Shown here in pieces: positions 1 through 11,580 of a stretch of DNA of 64,000 nucleotides (the stretch's first letter is position 1; every line of letters begins with the position of its first letter). A model generated the notes under the pieces. That model had not been told where the DNA came from, ran no database searches, and saw only the letters and a list, made by a program, of their open reading frames with translations. Source of the DNA: Orientallactaga sibirica (taxonomy: Eukaryota; Chordata; Mammalia; Rodentia; Dipodidae); assembly GCA_036365145.1 (NCBI GenBank), contig JAEOAD010002183.1, positions 1,364,001-1,428,000 on the forward strand, given 5' to 3'. Both the position numbers and the translations under genes were made by a program.

Positions 1-852
1 CAAAGCAAAGAAATATTCAACCAATACAAGATTTAAAACAACCAGGGCAAACGTCAAACTCTGTAATTCCAATCCAACAACTAGTCAGTGACAAATCTCC
101 AAGTCGGATAATTTTGAACAGCAACAAGTCTCTGCAGTTCCAATCCACCCCTCCAGCTAGGCTACTCATAGTCCTGGAAAACTTCATCTGGGGCCAGCAG
201 CTTTCCTCAGAAGCCGGCATCTCCACTGGGTCTCCACTGCAACCCACAGTTCATCCTCATGACCCCATGGGATCTCCATGTAGGCATCGAGCAAACCTGC
301 TACACACTGCCCATGGCCATTTCCAAAATACAAGACTGCGTTACAAACTCAATGACCCTCTCTTTCCTGCATTTGTTATACTCCACAATACCAGGTAGAA
401 TGCCAATTTGTTAATCCAGGGGAGAATAAATCAGACTTTGAAGAACAGGACACTCCTTCAGCATTCAGGCCCCTGCAAAAGAGTCTGCATTCTTCCTATT
501 GCCCCAGTGCAGGTCAGCTGGCCCAATCTCAAAGGTTGTAATCTCTCAATTACAGCTGAGTGGGCAGAGTTCACCCAAAGATTTCACTTTTTCTGTGCCA
601 TATCCCTCTGCTCACACCAGTTCATTTCTACTCAAAGCAACCCTGCACAACTTCTCAGGACACTGGCATAACAGCAAACTTCTCACACAAACTGCTAGCC
701 CAGTCCAAGTAAAGCTCTTTCTCACTCTCATAAGCCAAACCTCACAGTACATAGTTCTTACTGCATTCAGGTCTTTCAGCTCTGACCAGAATAGTCCATT
801 AAGCTGTACTTACAAAAGGCCAAAGCCACACAGTCAGGTGTCTAGCAGCAAT

Positions 853-869
853 CCTACTCCTCAGTACCA
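853..869 (-). other. Primer-binding site, tRNA-Leu-like
   Basis: On the minus strand this reads TGGTACTGAGGAGTAGG and lies 6 nt beyond the 3' end of the LTR. It is close to the complement of a tRNA-Leu 3' end, the usual primer of ERV-L and MaLR elements. It differs at a few positions, consistent with age. Confidence 0.5.
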
Positions 870-875
870 CTTTAC

Positions 876-1225
876 TGTTGCAGTCAGGTTCACAATGCTG
901 GCAGAAATCACCCAACTAAAAGCAGCTTGTGGGAAAAAAGAGATTTATTTTGGCTTACAGGCTCAAGGGGGAAGCTCCATGATGGCAGGAAAAACGATGG
1001 CATGAGCAGAGGGTGGACATCACTCTCTGGTCAACATAAGATGGACAACAGCAACAGGAGAGTGTGCCAAACACTGGCAAGGGGAAGCTGGCTATAATAC
1101 CCATAAGCCCACCCCCAACAATACGCCGCCTCCAGGAGGTGTTAATTCCCAAATTGCCATCAGCTGGGAACCTAGCATTCAGAACACCCCAAGTTTATGG
1201 GGAACACCTGAATCAAACCACCTCA
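876..1225 (-). repeat. MaLR 5' LTR (about 350 bp)
   Basis: It shares block-by-block similarity with the second copy at 50891-51234, including the TGGGGACCTAGCATTCAG-like block, the CTTATGG segment and the AAATAAA/CAAGCTGCTT 3' section. The left neighbour is internal retroelement sequence, so this is a proviral LTR and not a solo one. Confidence 0.8.
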
Positions 1226-1312
1226 CCTACCAACTAATCTATATTTCCAGGCCCTGAATTAGTTTTAAACATTGAAGAGCCAATAACACAAACTACTCTT
1301 AAGAAAAAGACA

Positions 1313-1542
1313 CGGGCTGGGGAAATGGCTTAGGAGATAAGGCGTTTGCCTGCTAAGCCTAAGGACCCTGGTTCGATTCCCCAGGACCCACATAAGCCAG
1401 ATGCATAATGCGGCACATGCACCTGGAGTCCATTTGCTGTGGCTGGAGGCCCTGGTGTGCCCATTGTCTCTTTCTTTCTATCTGTCTCTTCCTCTCTCTC
1501 CCTCTCTCTCAAATAAATAAATAAATAAAAATTTATTTAAAA
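1313..1542 (+). mobile_element. tRNA-derived SINE (short form)
   Basis: It starts GGGCTGGGGAAATGGCTTAG and has an A-box/B-box region with GGTTCGATTCC, a conserved body, a CT-rich tract and an AAATA tail. It is flanked by an exact 12-bp TSD, aagaaaaagaca, at 1301-1312 and 1543-1554. Confidence 0.95.
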
Positions 1543-1554
1543 AAGAAAAAGACA

Positions 1555-1968
1555 ATATATTATTTCTTGAAAAAATATTGAAATATATTCCTCATTAAAT
1601 CTTGATCCAACATTTTCTTAAATGAAATCCCCAAAAATTAATTTGTTATACCTGAAAAGTTGAGATGGAAAAGCATGGGTCCCAACAACGTTGCCCATTG
1701 ATGTTTCTAGACATTGGCCCTCAACCACTAACTACTCCCCGCTATGAATGCAAAACAAAGCAAATTCCCCACTTGTCCATAAGACTGCTCTTAATGTGGC
1801 AAAAATCTATGTCCAGGCTGACAGCTCACATCACTGACACTAAGAGCATGCATGGAAAGGATAGACCACACCTAGTTGGCTGGACCAGTTAAAAGGTACA
1901 TCTTATTGACTTGTCCCTTCCTGGAATTCTCTGTCCATGCCTGAAAGCTATATTTCTTTTCATTAATA
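1555..1968. other. Unassigned unique sequence
   Basis: AT-rich DNA. I see no repeat, RNA or exon signature that I can support. Confidence 0.5.
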
Positions 1969-2171
1969 TTTTATTTTTATTTATTTATTTATTTGACTGA
2001 GAAAGAGGGAGAGAGAGAGAATGGGTGCACCAGGGCCTCCAACCACTGCAAACAAATTCCAGATGCATGTGCCCCCTTGTGCAATTGACTAACGTGGGTC
2101 CTAGGGTATTGAACCAGGGTCCTTTGGCTTTGCAGGCAAATACCTTAACCACTAAGCCATCCCTCCAGCCC
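1969..2171 (-). mobile_element. tRNA-derived SINE (short form)
   Basis: Read on the minus strand it runs from GGGCTGGAGGGATGGCTTAG at 2171 to a CT tract and an AAATAAATA tail at the low-coordinate end. Confidence 0.93.
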
Positions 2172-2750
2172 TGAAATGTATAGTTCCATTCCTTCATATA
2201 CCCATTCCGGGTAAAAGTGGGAATATTATGAGATTGAAAAACAAAACTATAAGGATTTCATACAGTCCAAATAATTCTGTACCATCCACATGGAGAAATA
2301 ATACCAATAACAAAACTGCAACAGATAGATTAAAAGGTACCTTCTGAAACTAGAACAAAGTTCAAACAGCAATCACTATATGAAAAAATGCAGCAACTCT
2401 GCTATTGTAAAACACCATCAGCTCAGTTATTTTTTCACACAAAGAACTAAAAGATAATAACCACCATGCACAAACAAATCTTGGGCTTTATAAACATGTC
2501 AGAAGTATCAAAAGGCATTAGAGTAAGCCACATCCGATGTGGTGATTTATCCCTGACTTTGTCTGAATGCTCCAAAGAAAACACGGAGACCCAATTTTGC
2601 AATACACAAAAAGTAGAGTCCTTTCAAAAGCTTTCTCATCTTTCCTTGCACAACTGCCCCCCCTACACACACACTACATATACTGTTTGGATTGCTGATC
2701 TTCCACTCAAGATAAAGACATTCAGAATCTTCAACACAATTTTTATCAGT
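2172..2750. other. Unassigned unique sequence
   Basis: No recognisable element. A 95-codon open frame at 2466-2753 has no splice context or family resemblance that I can see. Confidence 0.5.
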
Positions 2751-2751
2751 T

Positions 2752-2952
2752 AAATTGTGTCAATCAAAAATGTATGTTGAAGTACTAACATTTGGTAACT
2801 GTGAATCTAACTTTATTTGAAAATGGAGTCTTTCAACATGTAATCAAGTTATGATGAAGTTATTAAGCAGGTCTTACTCTAACATGACTGGGGTCCTTAT
2901 GAGAAAACAGCCAGCTGCTCATCAAGTAGTAGTCCTTAGGAAACTAATACAA
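2752..2952 (+). repeat. Ancient MaLR (MLT1/MST-type) LTR, internally deleted
   Basis: It contains degraded versions of blocks typical of old MaLR LTRs: a tgttgaagtactaacattt block, a ctttatttgaaaatggagtc block, tgactggggtccttatgaga, and a terminal aggaaactaatacaa. The part between the last two blocks is missing. Identification is by remembered consensus. Confidence 0.5.
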
Positions 2953-3656
2953 AGTTCTCTCATCCATGTTTTTATCCTCAAATAGGAATGCGCAGAAATT
3001 AATCCTGATGTGTGGACTGGCCCAAAGGATAAGATCCTTCACATCATAAACCCTAATCTATAATCAAATGGGAAACAGAAAAGTTGTGATACAATTCAAC
3101 TCCTTCAAGCAAGAAAGAATCACTGGAAATTGTTGAGGCCACCCTCAACTGCAAAAGCACCAACAGTAAGTCTCTCGCCCTTTTTCTTGTTTGTTTTTCA
3201 GAAAACCATATCTAAAGAACTTGTTGTACCATCTGGAGGCATGAGCACATAGATGACAACTCCATGTCATTTAGTAAACTCTTTCAATGACATCACTAGC
3301 AAATAGGGGAATGGAGTGTTTTCACAGATGACACTACAGTAAAATGTGATATAAGAGATCCTAGTTTGCTTAGTTTGGAACAAGAATAGAGAAATGTACT
3401 AAAAGCCAAAATTTGAGAATCTGTTCATTTGTATTTTTAGAGATCTGATAATTTTACAAAGGAGAAAATTTTTGCTTAAGATACATCTGTGATATACCAT
3501 TGCCAACCTTGCACTTGGCAGGCTTTCTACCTGACTGCAATTCACATGCCACTCAATCTCCAAAGGGGACAAGATTATTTGTTTATAATATGCTTTGGAT
3601 AGCCCAGCTTAAAACTAGTTTTGTTTCAGATGAAAGAAAGAAAAAAGGAACAAACA
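2953..3656. other. Unassigned unique sequence
   Basis: No repeat or coding signature recognised. Confidence 0.5.
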
Positions 3657-3670
3657 GAAAAGAGTGGGGA

Positions 3671-3811
3671 GCCGGGCGTGGTGGCGCACGCCTTTAATAC
3701 CAGCCCTCTGGAGGCAGAGGTAGGAGGATCACCATGAGTTCAAGGTCACCTGAGACTACATAGTGAATTCCAGGTCAGCCCGAGCCAGAGTGACACCCTA
3801 CCTCGAAAAAC

Positions 3812-3848
<37 letters not shown>

Positions 3849-3862
3849 AAGAAAGAAAGAAA
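3671..3862 (+). mobile_element. B1-like SINE (7SL-derived), very young
   Basis: It starts GCCGGGCGTGGTGGCGCACG, has a 7SL-type body, and carries a long A-tail that grades into (GAAA)n. The exact 15-bp TSD gaaaagagtggggag lies at 3657-3671 and 3863-3877. The long pure A-tail and exact TSD indicate recent insertion. Confidence 0.96.
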
Positions 3863-3877
3863 GAAAAGAGTGGGGAG

Positions 3878-4845
3878 GAAAAGAGGAAGGAGGGATGATG
3901 AGGGAAGACCCTACTTTGATTCATCACAGTTCATCCACCTATAGGGAACATTCTCCTATACTATAAAATATCAATAAAAACTCAACATTTAAATATATTA
4001 GAAAGCATGACATCTAAGCTAGTAACTGCTCCTTTAAGGACCATGATTACAACTTGGGTTTTATGTTTTTTTTTTTTTAGTAGACATAAAAAATTCTTCT
4101 GTGCTACAGATAACAAAGCAATAATATAATCAATAAACCACATTATTTACCAAACTGAAACAATAAAATTTATCCCCACTCATTTTACACAATGTAAGTG
4201 CCTGTAAAATCAGGAAGTATAAAAGTAAGAGAGAAACTTGGAACAAAAATAAAATGTAAGAGACAAAAGACAGTGCAGAAAACAAACCTCCAAGCTAGAA
4301 AGACAGTCAATATATACCTCATATACAATCACACCAGGTCATTCAAGGTTGAGAATTAAAACATCAGCCCTTCCATTTTATTCTAAGCACAGCACAGACA
4401 ATGATGGGAAGAATCCTTGCTGCCTCAGACTTCCCGTAAAATGCAGCATTACAGAAGGTAAAATGAACAAAAGAGAATGATGCTCAAAACCCATTTTCAG
4501 GACTAAGTCCTTCCATTTCCCTCCTTTTATTGATTTTTTTTAAATCCACTTTGCACTCTCTCAGTCAGCTTGGTTGCAGAGAACATCATTTAATGTACTT
4601 TATTGATTCAATTGTACACATTTATACTTGTGTAGAAACTTTTGCTATAGTGCATTTATTGATCTTTTAATTATTAATGTAGGCCACAAAATTTGAAGAG
4701 CTTTATTGTAAGTATTTTTTATTTTCCTAAATTATGACAAAGAAAATTATCAAACATTGTCAGCAAAGGAAGCAAGGTAGCTTGCTTATTTATCTTAAAA
4801 GGCTCATCAACAGATTATGCTTCAAATGTGCTATCAAGAAAAACC
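3878..4845. other. Unassigned AT-rich sequence
   Basis: No element recognised. Confidence 0.5.
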
Positions 4846-4853
4846 ACTGAATG

Positions 4854-5024
4854 AAGCCAGGCATGGTGGCTCACATCTATAATCCCAGAACTAAGGAATC
4901 AGAGAGGATATTCACCCAGGAGGATGGGGTAGAAGGATCATTGCAAATTCAAGGCCATCCTGGGCTACAGAGTGAGTTCCAGATCAGCCTGGCTAGATCT
5001 GGACCCTGCCTCAAAAAAAAAAAT
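4854..5024 (+). mobile_element. Old B1/Alu-like SINE
   Basis: It starts as gccaggcatggtggctcaca, has a diverged 7SL body ending cctcaaaaa, and is flanked by a short imperfect repeat (ctgaatgaa / ttgaatgaa). Confidence 0.85.
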
Positions 5025-5046
5025 ATATTGAATGAATTACTTTTTA

Positions 5047-5283
5047 TTTTTTAATGAAATATTTTTAAAGTTTTTTTTTAATTTATTTATTTGCAAGCAG
5101 AGAGAGAGATAGAAGAAAGGCAGACAGAGAGAGAATGGGCACGCCAGGGCCTCTGGTCACTGCAAACAAACTCCAGATGCATGTGCCCTTATGCATCTGG
5201 CTTACGTGGGACCTGGAGAATCGAACCGGGGTCCTTTGGCTTTGCAGGCAAACGCCTTAACAGCTAAGTCATTTCTCCAGCCC
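5047..5283 (-). mobile_element. tRNA-derived SINE (short form)
   Basis: The minus-strand element starts GGGCTGGAGAAATGACTTAG at 5283. The exact 15-bp TSD atgaattacttttta lies at 5032-5046 and 5284-5298, directly after the A-tail of the previous SINE. Confidence 0.93.
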
Positions 5284-5298
5284 ATGAATTACTTTTTA

Positions 5299-6552
5299 CT
5301 TCTGGAAATACTGTAACTGATATGTCTTCAACTTGCCACTGGGAATAACAGGCAAGTGTCCAGTTCAGTATGGCTATGCTTGATCACATAGAGCCACATC
5401 AAGTGAGGAAGGTTTCTGGCAAAATTGCCATAGGTTTAATGTCCTGTGCTAACAGTTGTGGCAAACTGAAGTGACACATCATCTGAGATCACATTATTCA
5501 TCTTACATTATTCTCAATTCAGTGTCTCATCTATAGCATGGTCCTTGACTCACAGGGAAAGACACATTCACACCCAGACACTTTGTAAAGGATTAACACT
5601 TGGAAGGGATTCATCACAGAGGAAAGTCTAGGTAGGAAACCATGAAATAGACGTAAAGCTCTACTGAAGAAGTGTCTTTACTAGAAGTAAAAGAGATGAT
5701 GTGAAGTCCATATTGAAGATACAGTAGAACACAAAGATACTAAGTTCAAGGTAAAAAGAGATGGAACTTTGGTTGTCCTATCCCATATAACTTCCTTCTC
5801 TGTCTCACCCTGAAATATCACTTTTGCCAGCCCCAAATATAGTTAACTGAATTTGAATGAATCAAATGAACCAGAAGATATATTCCTAACTTCAGGCTTA
5901 ATTCCATTCTGTACTTAGTTTTTGTGCAATAGTGACCAGCAAATACATTCCCATTGCATCATGCGCTTTCCAATATCAAGGCAACGATGTGTGTAATAAA
6001 GTTGAGACACCTTAAGAATAAGGGATCAAATTTGGAATGATAACTTAAATTGGTATTGCTGCTTTCTAGGCTCCTTTAGGTTTTCTCATTCCTAGGCAAT
6101 AATAGAAAGATCTGCCACGTCTGGACCAAATGGTCATGAATGCTAACAGAGGAGCTACTTGCCTCAGAGCTCTGCATAAACACCAGATAGCTGGGACACT
6201 GGCTGGACTAGTTAGTCATAGCAGCAGATTTTCCTGACCAAACTGGATCTCAGGAAATTATTTGCACTGCTCAGCAGTAAAAATGAATGCTAGAAAATCT
6301 GGCAAGTTCTACTCTCTTCCAAGCTTTGCTGTTCTTAAGTTCAAGGAGTGAATGCTTCTATTTCATTTAGCCCTTCATACAGGGCCTCCTTCTTACTCCA
6401 TTCCAGATCCCACACAGCAGATCAGGGAATAGATCTCACTCAAATAAATTCTAGCAGAAAAACCAGGACTGTGCTTTTAAATTAGTGTTCTGTTTTTCTG
6501 AAGTTTCCACTTTAATTTAAAACGAAATTCAACATCATAATTAGTTTCTTTA
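5299..6552. other. Unassigned unique sequence
   Basis: No repeat, RNA or exon signature recognised. Confidence 0.5.
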
Positions 6553-6570
6553 AAAAATCCTCTGTATTTT

Positions 6571-6608
6571 GGGCTGGAGGGATGGCTTAGCAGTTAAGGT
6601 GTTTGCCT
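6571..6608 (+). mobile_element. 38-nt tailless 5' fragment of the tRNA-derived SINE
   Basis: The 38 nt match only the first part of the SINE, its 5' end through the A box up to roughly the anticodon-loop equivalent. They are bracketed by an exact 18-bp direct repeat, aaaaatcctctgtatttt, at 6553-6570 and 6609-6626. There is no A-tail. The upstream TT/AAAA context fits L1 endonuclease nicking. This looks like a complete, separate retrotransposition event of a truncated RNA. Confidence 0.9.
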
Positions 6609-6626
6609 AAAAATCCTCTGTATTTT

Positions 6627-7634
6627 AAGTGAAATGGCTAGGAAAATGTTATTTAAAAGATGGCATTTTCTAAGTATAATCATAAAGCATTAAAAATGTC
6701 ACATTATTTTACCTAAAGAATACACAGTATATGATACCACCTAGAGAAAAGTAATTTTATAAATTAGGCCATATCATTTTAAAGATAAAAATATTTAATC
6801 AGGTTTTCAACATAACATGTAGTCATACAGCAAAGTATATAGTCAAATAATATAGTAATTTATAGAAAAGTTTTTTAACATTAAAAGAAGAAACATGTAC
6901 TAAAACATCTGTGGTTAGCTGCCTTTATTTCATAACATATATAGAGTTATAATGGAGCTAGTGCTTAAAGTACAACTATAAAGATTAATTGATAAAGATA
7001 ATGTCAACTCCATTAAACATCGCATCTCTCATATACATTTAAATAGAAATGGAATTTTCAGTTACTGCTTTTCAGACAGAAGTATCTTTCAAATAGTCCT
7101 TTACTTATATGATATTAGAGATGTTTTAGAGAAAAAAAAAGGACATTAAAACTCTAGAAACATACCAAGATGGCAACTGATACTTCGGTTCTGTTAGTGT
7201 ATTTTTCATGACACCCAACTACAGTAAGCATTTATGGATGATATATTTGCCTCAAAGACTCTGTAACCATCTCATATATTCATGCTGGTTTTGTATCAGT
7301 TGCTCAATTTATAAGAATGCTCATCACTTACCTCAACTAAAACTGTAAAGAAGAGACACTGCCTTTAATCGTGTCCATGTATGCTTACATAGTTCTTCCA
7401 TTCTACTTTCTGTCTGAGCCTGATTTTCAACAAGCACCCAGGACCCTAACTTTCCATCTTCATGGCTTAGCAGAATTTCCCCATGATGGACAGTGATCAT
7501 CAATATACAAAGCCACATTAAAAAAAAAAAAATCAATTTACCCACCATTTCTTCTGTCACCCAGCATTTCCTACATTCGAAGTAGCTAGTCAGATTAACT
7601 GATACCAGTTGTTCATCAAGCATATTACATAACT
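6627..7634. other. Unassigned AT-rich sequence
   Basis: No element recognised. Confidence 0.5.
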
Positions 7635-7740
7635 CACCATTCAACAAATCTCTAGTGTATGCCTATTATGTGCCAACATTTTCTAGGTACTGAGGACATA
7701 TTAATCTTCAGCTCCAGACAATAACTCGTTTCTTCACCAG
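7635..7740 (+). repeat. L2 LINE 3' fragment
   Basis: The run 'tctagtgtatgcctattatgt ... ttctaggtactgaggac' resembles the conserved L2 3'-end segment. It is short and diverged. Confidence 0.5.
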
Positions 7741-8713
7741 AGGTAACATAGTATCACTCTGGAGGCCCAGAAAAGCTCCATAAAAGCCAGTGACAGAGTT
7801 CCAGTTAAAACCTGAAGGCCTGAGAAACAAAGGAACCAACAGTGTATTGCTGATAGTCAAAAGCAGAAGAGAAATGCCAGGCAGAGAGATTTTACCCTTC
7901 TACCAGCTCTCTGTTCTTGGTCCTTTTTCAGATCTGATGCTGCTCACCCACATCAGTGAAGCCTTCTTCATTCTTGCATGCAAGTGCCAATATCTTCTAG
8001 AAGTAACATCACAGACCCTTGCTAGTTATTTGGGCATCCACAGCCCCATCAAGGTGTCATAGCCACTTGACCATCGCACCCAGAGAAGATGTGATGCTGA
8101 CGATGCTCAGCCAGAGGGTGTGGGTGGGAATGGTGAGGCATTGTAGAATTTTGGATGTTATAACAGTTGAGCTGAGAGGGTCGTCTTGCTCTGAGATTGA
8201 ATGTGGGTAGGACAAAAAGAATTAAAAGCTGATTCTAAAGTTTTAGGTTTTGAAGCCAGATACACTGTAGTTTTTATTTGAGGAAGACTGATAAGATTAT
8301 TCAGTGTGCTGTATTAAAAATAGATGGGGAATTGAAATGAGAACAGAGAATTTAATTAGACTTTGATAATATCACATCAGGAATTTATTTGAAATGCTAT
8401 TAATACTTCTTAAAGACAAAATTATTAACATCAAACAAATAATTTTGCAAAAGACAAGTTTCAGCACAGGTCAATAGAGAAGGTATTAGTGATCAGATAG
8501 GATGCAGGTACCCTTCAAATCATATTCCTGTTAAACATGTTCAATGGCCAACTAAATTGCTTCCTTTCCTATTAACTCAAACTCTTGAAGCTTCCTTTGT
8601 AGTATGTTTTCTAGTATCTTCAGCCTAGGGTATTCTTGTGCATAAATCCTCAAGTTCTATTGGTGACCCTTGAGAAGATAGATGGTCAAGGTACAACAGG
8701 CGGAGCTCATACT
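7741..8713. other. Unassigned unique sequence
   Basis: Two overlapping open frames (7790-8062 and 8019-8210) show no recognisable protein family and no splice context. Confidence 0.45.
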
Positions 8714-8727
8714 AAAAAGAGCCACAG

Positions 8728-8951
8728 GTCCTGAAGAAATGTCTTAGTGGTTAAGCACTTGCCTATGAAGCCTAAGGACCCCAGTTCGAGGCCTGATTCC
8801 CCAGGACCCACATAAGCCAGATGTACAAGGTGGCGCATGCATCTGGAGTTCATTTGCAGTGGCTGGAGGCCCTGGCATGCCCATTCTCTATCTATCTGCC
8901 TCTTTCTCTGTGTCTGTTACTCTCAAATAAATAAATTAATTAAATAAAAAT
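8728..8951 (+). mobile_element. tRNA-derived SINE, first of a tandem pair
   Basis: It is a diverged 5' end followed by the usual body, CT tract and AAATAAATA tail. The target sequence aaaaagagccacag lies at 8714-8727. A degraded copy of that target (8952-8966) separates this SINE from the B1 that follows. Confidence 0.9.
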
Positions 8952-8966
8952 AAATGATCCACAAAT

Positions 8967-9108
8967 CTGGGTGTGGTGGTGCATGCCTTTAATCCCGTCA
9001 TTTGGGAGGCAGAGGTAGGAGGATCACCATGAGTTCAAGGCCACCCTGAGACTACATAGTGAATTCCAGGTCAGCCTGGACTAGAGTGAGAACCTACCTT
9101 GAAAAACC

Positions 9109-9130
<22 letters not shown>
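8967..9130 (+). mobile_element. B1-like SINE, second of a tandem pair
   Basis: 7SL-derived body starting ctgggtgtggtggtgcatgc with a long A-tail. It is followed at 9131-9144 by a perfect copy of the target that precedes the upstream tRNA-SINE (8714-8727). Confidence 0.92.
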
Positions 9131-9141
<11 letters not shown>

Positions 9142-9144
9142 CAG

Positions 9145-11359
9145 CAGCCCTAGTGAGACAGGTAAAGCAGGAGGATAAGGACTGAAACACAACATGCAGA
9201 GGGAAACAGGTACTGCTGCTGGCTCTGCCCCTGTCTGATTAAGAAAGGATTTGTTGCTTGAAACTATTGGCTTCCACTCCCTTCTCACCTAGAAAATATT
9301 TTCACTCAGTGAAAATTTACTACATCCACAGGGCATAAGGAATGACATTAGCTAATGTTCCTTTCCAGTTAAAGCATGGAGGCTTCAGGGCTTCTCTGAA
9401 GACAGGTTCTGGTCAATTCTGCACTGGTTCTGAGAACCTGTTATACAAACAGACAAAAATAGTTTTGTTCAACACACTAATAAGCCCCTAGAGTCATTTT
9501 TTTCCAATGAACCAACAGCTAATAAGGAAGCTGTGCCTTCCAGCACTGGGATGTTCTGGGGAAAGGAAGCTAGGAGAGCACATCAAGTATTTTCAAGGCA
9601 CATAAAGGAGGCTGTAAATTTGTTTCCTCAGGTTTGCAGACAAGACAAATAGCAAGCATGATGCTAGAGTGTGTAGAAGAATGGAAGACATGTGATGAAC
9701 CACTGAGAACAGATATTAAAACAAACAACCCAAGTGTAAATACGAACACTATTTGCTTCAATTAAGTCTAAGCTACAGGAGTACGAACTTTAATATTTCC
9801 TCAGTGTACAGCTCTGCTAGTGCATTCACCATTATTAAAGTATGTTTATACAGGGTTTGGCTTTTCATCTATTATGGAAAAATTACATCTTGCCAACAGC
9901 ACTACAGAGACCTAAACAGTAAATCCTCTACTGACCTTGAACCCAAGCTAAAGCAAATAGTCACTCTCCTTGGTGCTGAACTGCCTGAATAATATACTGC
10001 ATAAGTGGCTGTGAATATAAATTACATCTACAATGCATCTTAGCATTGTAGATTATCCACAGTCTTTTCAGAAGGCAGTGCTTATAGAGTCACCATAATG
10101 TGAAGGAAATTCCAGAGAACTCACTCCTTATGCATTCATTCACAAAGGATGATCATTTGCTTATGAACCCTGAGAGTCCTGGGCCTTGAGCCCCACAGAG
10201 GACACAGCAAGGTGAAGATAGTCTTTGCTCAGATGAATTAACACCAAGGAAGGGAACATGTTCCTCACATGGAAGTTGTCCAAAAAGAGAAGCAACCATG
10301 GCAGGGCTCTTTTAATGGTGAAGCACCATGACACAGTAAAGAAAGGAGAAACGTGAGAAAAAGGCAACAAGATCAACCAAAATAGCAATATGGTATTTCC
10401 AGGAAAGCCATCAAGAAAATTTATTAACATACAAAAGTGCCAACAAGGAAAAATGTAAAATGATCATAAAATCTTGTATGTAAAAAGTGTGGAAGAGAAA
10501 TAGAGAAAGCAAAACCATTGTGTGTGACAGAATTATTGTTCAGTTTATTTTAAAATTTCCTTTAATCATTCCATTAATGCACATATACTATCATTTTTAA
10601 AGCAATTAGAGATTGGATATTTGGGTGTAGTCACAATTGTATTTGCAATGGTAAAATGAGAGCCCTAACCAGACAGTAGTTAACCAATCATACTAAGTTA
10701 GGAGAACACAAATGAGAAAGTTGTATGAACATCAGCATGGGAGAAGGTGAGTCATGAGGTTAAGAAAAAAATCATGGTTCATCCATAGAGTGCTTAGAAT
10801 AAGTGAAAGGGTTTCTGAAAGAGGAAAGAAAAGAATTGCCAGAAATGTGAACTGAGAATTGCCTAGTAGCAGTGAATAAAATGGCACAAAAAAAAAAAAA
10901 AAAAAAACAGGAGGATAGTACACAGAATTTATGAAGGGACTCACACTACTTGGTCAATTTAGCAAAAGCCAGTGAAGTACAAAAAAATTGGGCTCCAAAT
11001 CCATTAACCTGAAATCCATTTTCCTCCTTCCAAACAGCAATGTGAACTTCAGAACGGTTTGTCTGCCCTTAACAAGTTTAGCAAATCTAAGCTAAAAAAA
11101 AATTATCAAGTTTATATATTATATTAACCTGTGTCACAATATCCCAGATGTTTCCAGGAAGCGGAGCAGCTAAACTGGTCAGTTCCTGGGATGGATCCAA
11201 GGATAACAGGCTGGGAATGTTGACAAAAGGAAATAATGCCTTTAGGTATAAAACACAAAATTATTGGCATTTCCTCTTGTAGCCACATCACAACCACAGA
11301 ATGGTGGCAGTTTCTAGTCTGAAAGTGGATATAACTCAAAGAATTGTTAAGGTTCATTT
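9145..11359. other. Unassigned unique sequence
   Basis: About 2.2 kb without a recognised repeat, apart from a short A-run near 10880 and a small hairpin at 10026-10053. Confidence 0.45.
10026..10053. repeat. Perfect 11-bp inverted repeat with 6-nt loop
   Basis: The arms atctacaatgc and gcattgtagat are exact reverse complements around atctta. No known RNA family is recognised. Confidence 0.85.
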
Positions 11360-11580
11360 AAAAATATATCTGTTTATTTAAGAGAAGCAGAGAGAACGAG
11401 GAAGACACCGAGATAGAGAAGGAGAGAATGAGTGTGCCAGGTCTTTCTGCCACTGCAAAGGTATTCCAGATGTATGTGCCACTTTGTATATCTGGCTTTA
11501 TATAGGAACTGGGGAACAGAACCCACACCATCATCCTTTACAAGCAAGTGCCTTTGACCACTGAACCATCTCTCCAGTCT
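11360..11580 (-). mobile_element. tRNA-derived SINE, diverged
   Basis: Minus-strand element. Its 5' end at about 11580 reads agactggagagatggttcag, and its AT-rich tail is at the low end. Confidence 0.85.

Larger units (their letters stand above)
1..1225 (-). mobile_element. ERVL-MaLR provirus, 5' LTR plus internal region, cut by the window edge
   Basis: Read on the minus strand, a MaLR-type LTR occupies 1225-876. It starts TGAGGTGGTTTG and ends CTGCAACA, with an AATAAA just before its 3' quarter. It is followed after 6 nt by a primer-binding-like 17-mer (853-869) that resembles the complement of tRNA-Leu, as expected for ERV-L and MaLR elements. The remaining 850 bases look like the non-coding internal sequence typical of MaLR elements, which have no complete retroviral genes. 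The 3' LTR lies outside the window. The short open frames here are chance frames. The orientation and LTR are clear; the internal family assignment rests on recognition only. Confidence 0.75.

Noticed and set aside
871..1230. tttac/cctac as the target duplication of the left LTR
   Set aside because: The sequence left of the LTR is the internal region of the same provirus, so these flanks cannot be a TSD pair.
1330..1512. Short open frames rich in Arg/Glu within SINEs (also 25079-25312, 38526-38747, 36888-37256, 14834-15139)
   Set aside because: These are translations of the CT-rich tract and tail of the tRNA-derived SINE.
4851..5054. 67-codon frame
   Set aside because: It is the translation of a B1/Alu-like SINE.
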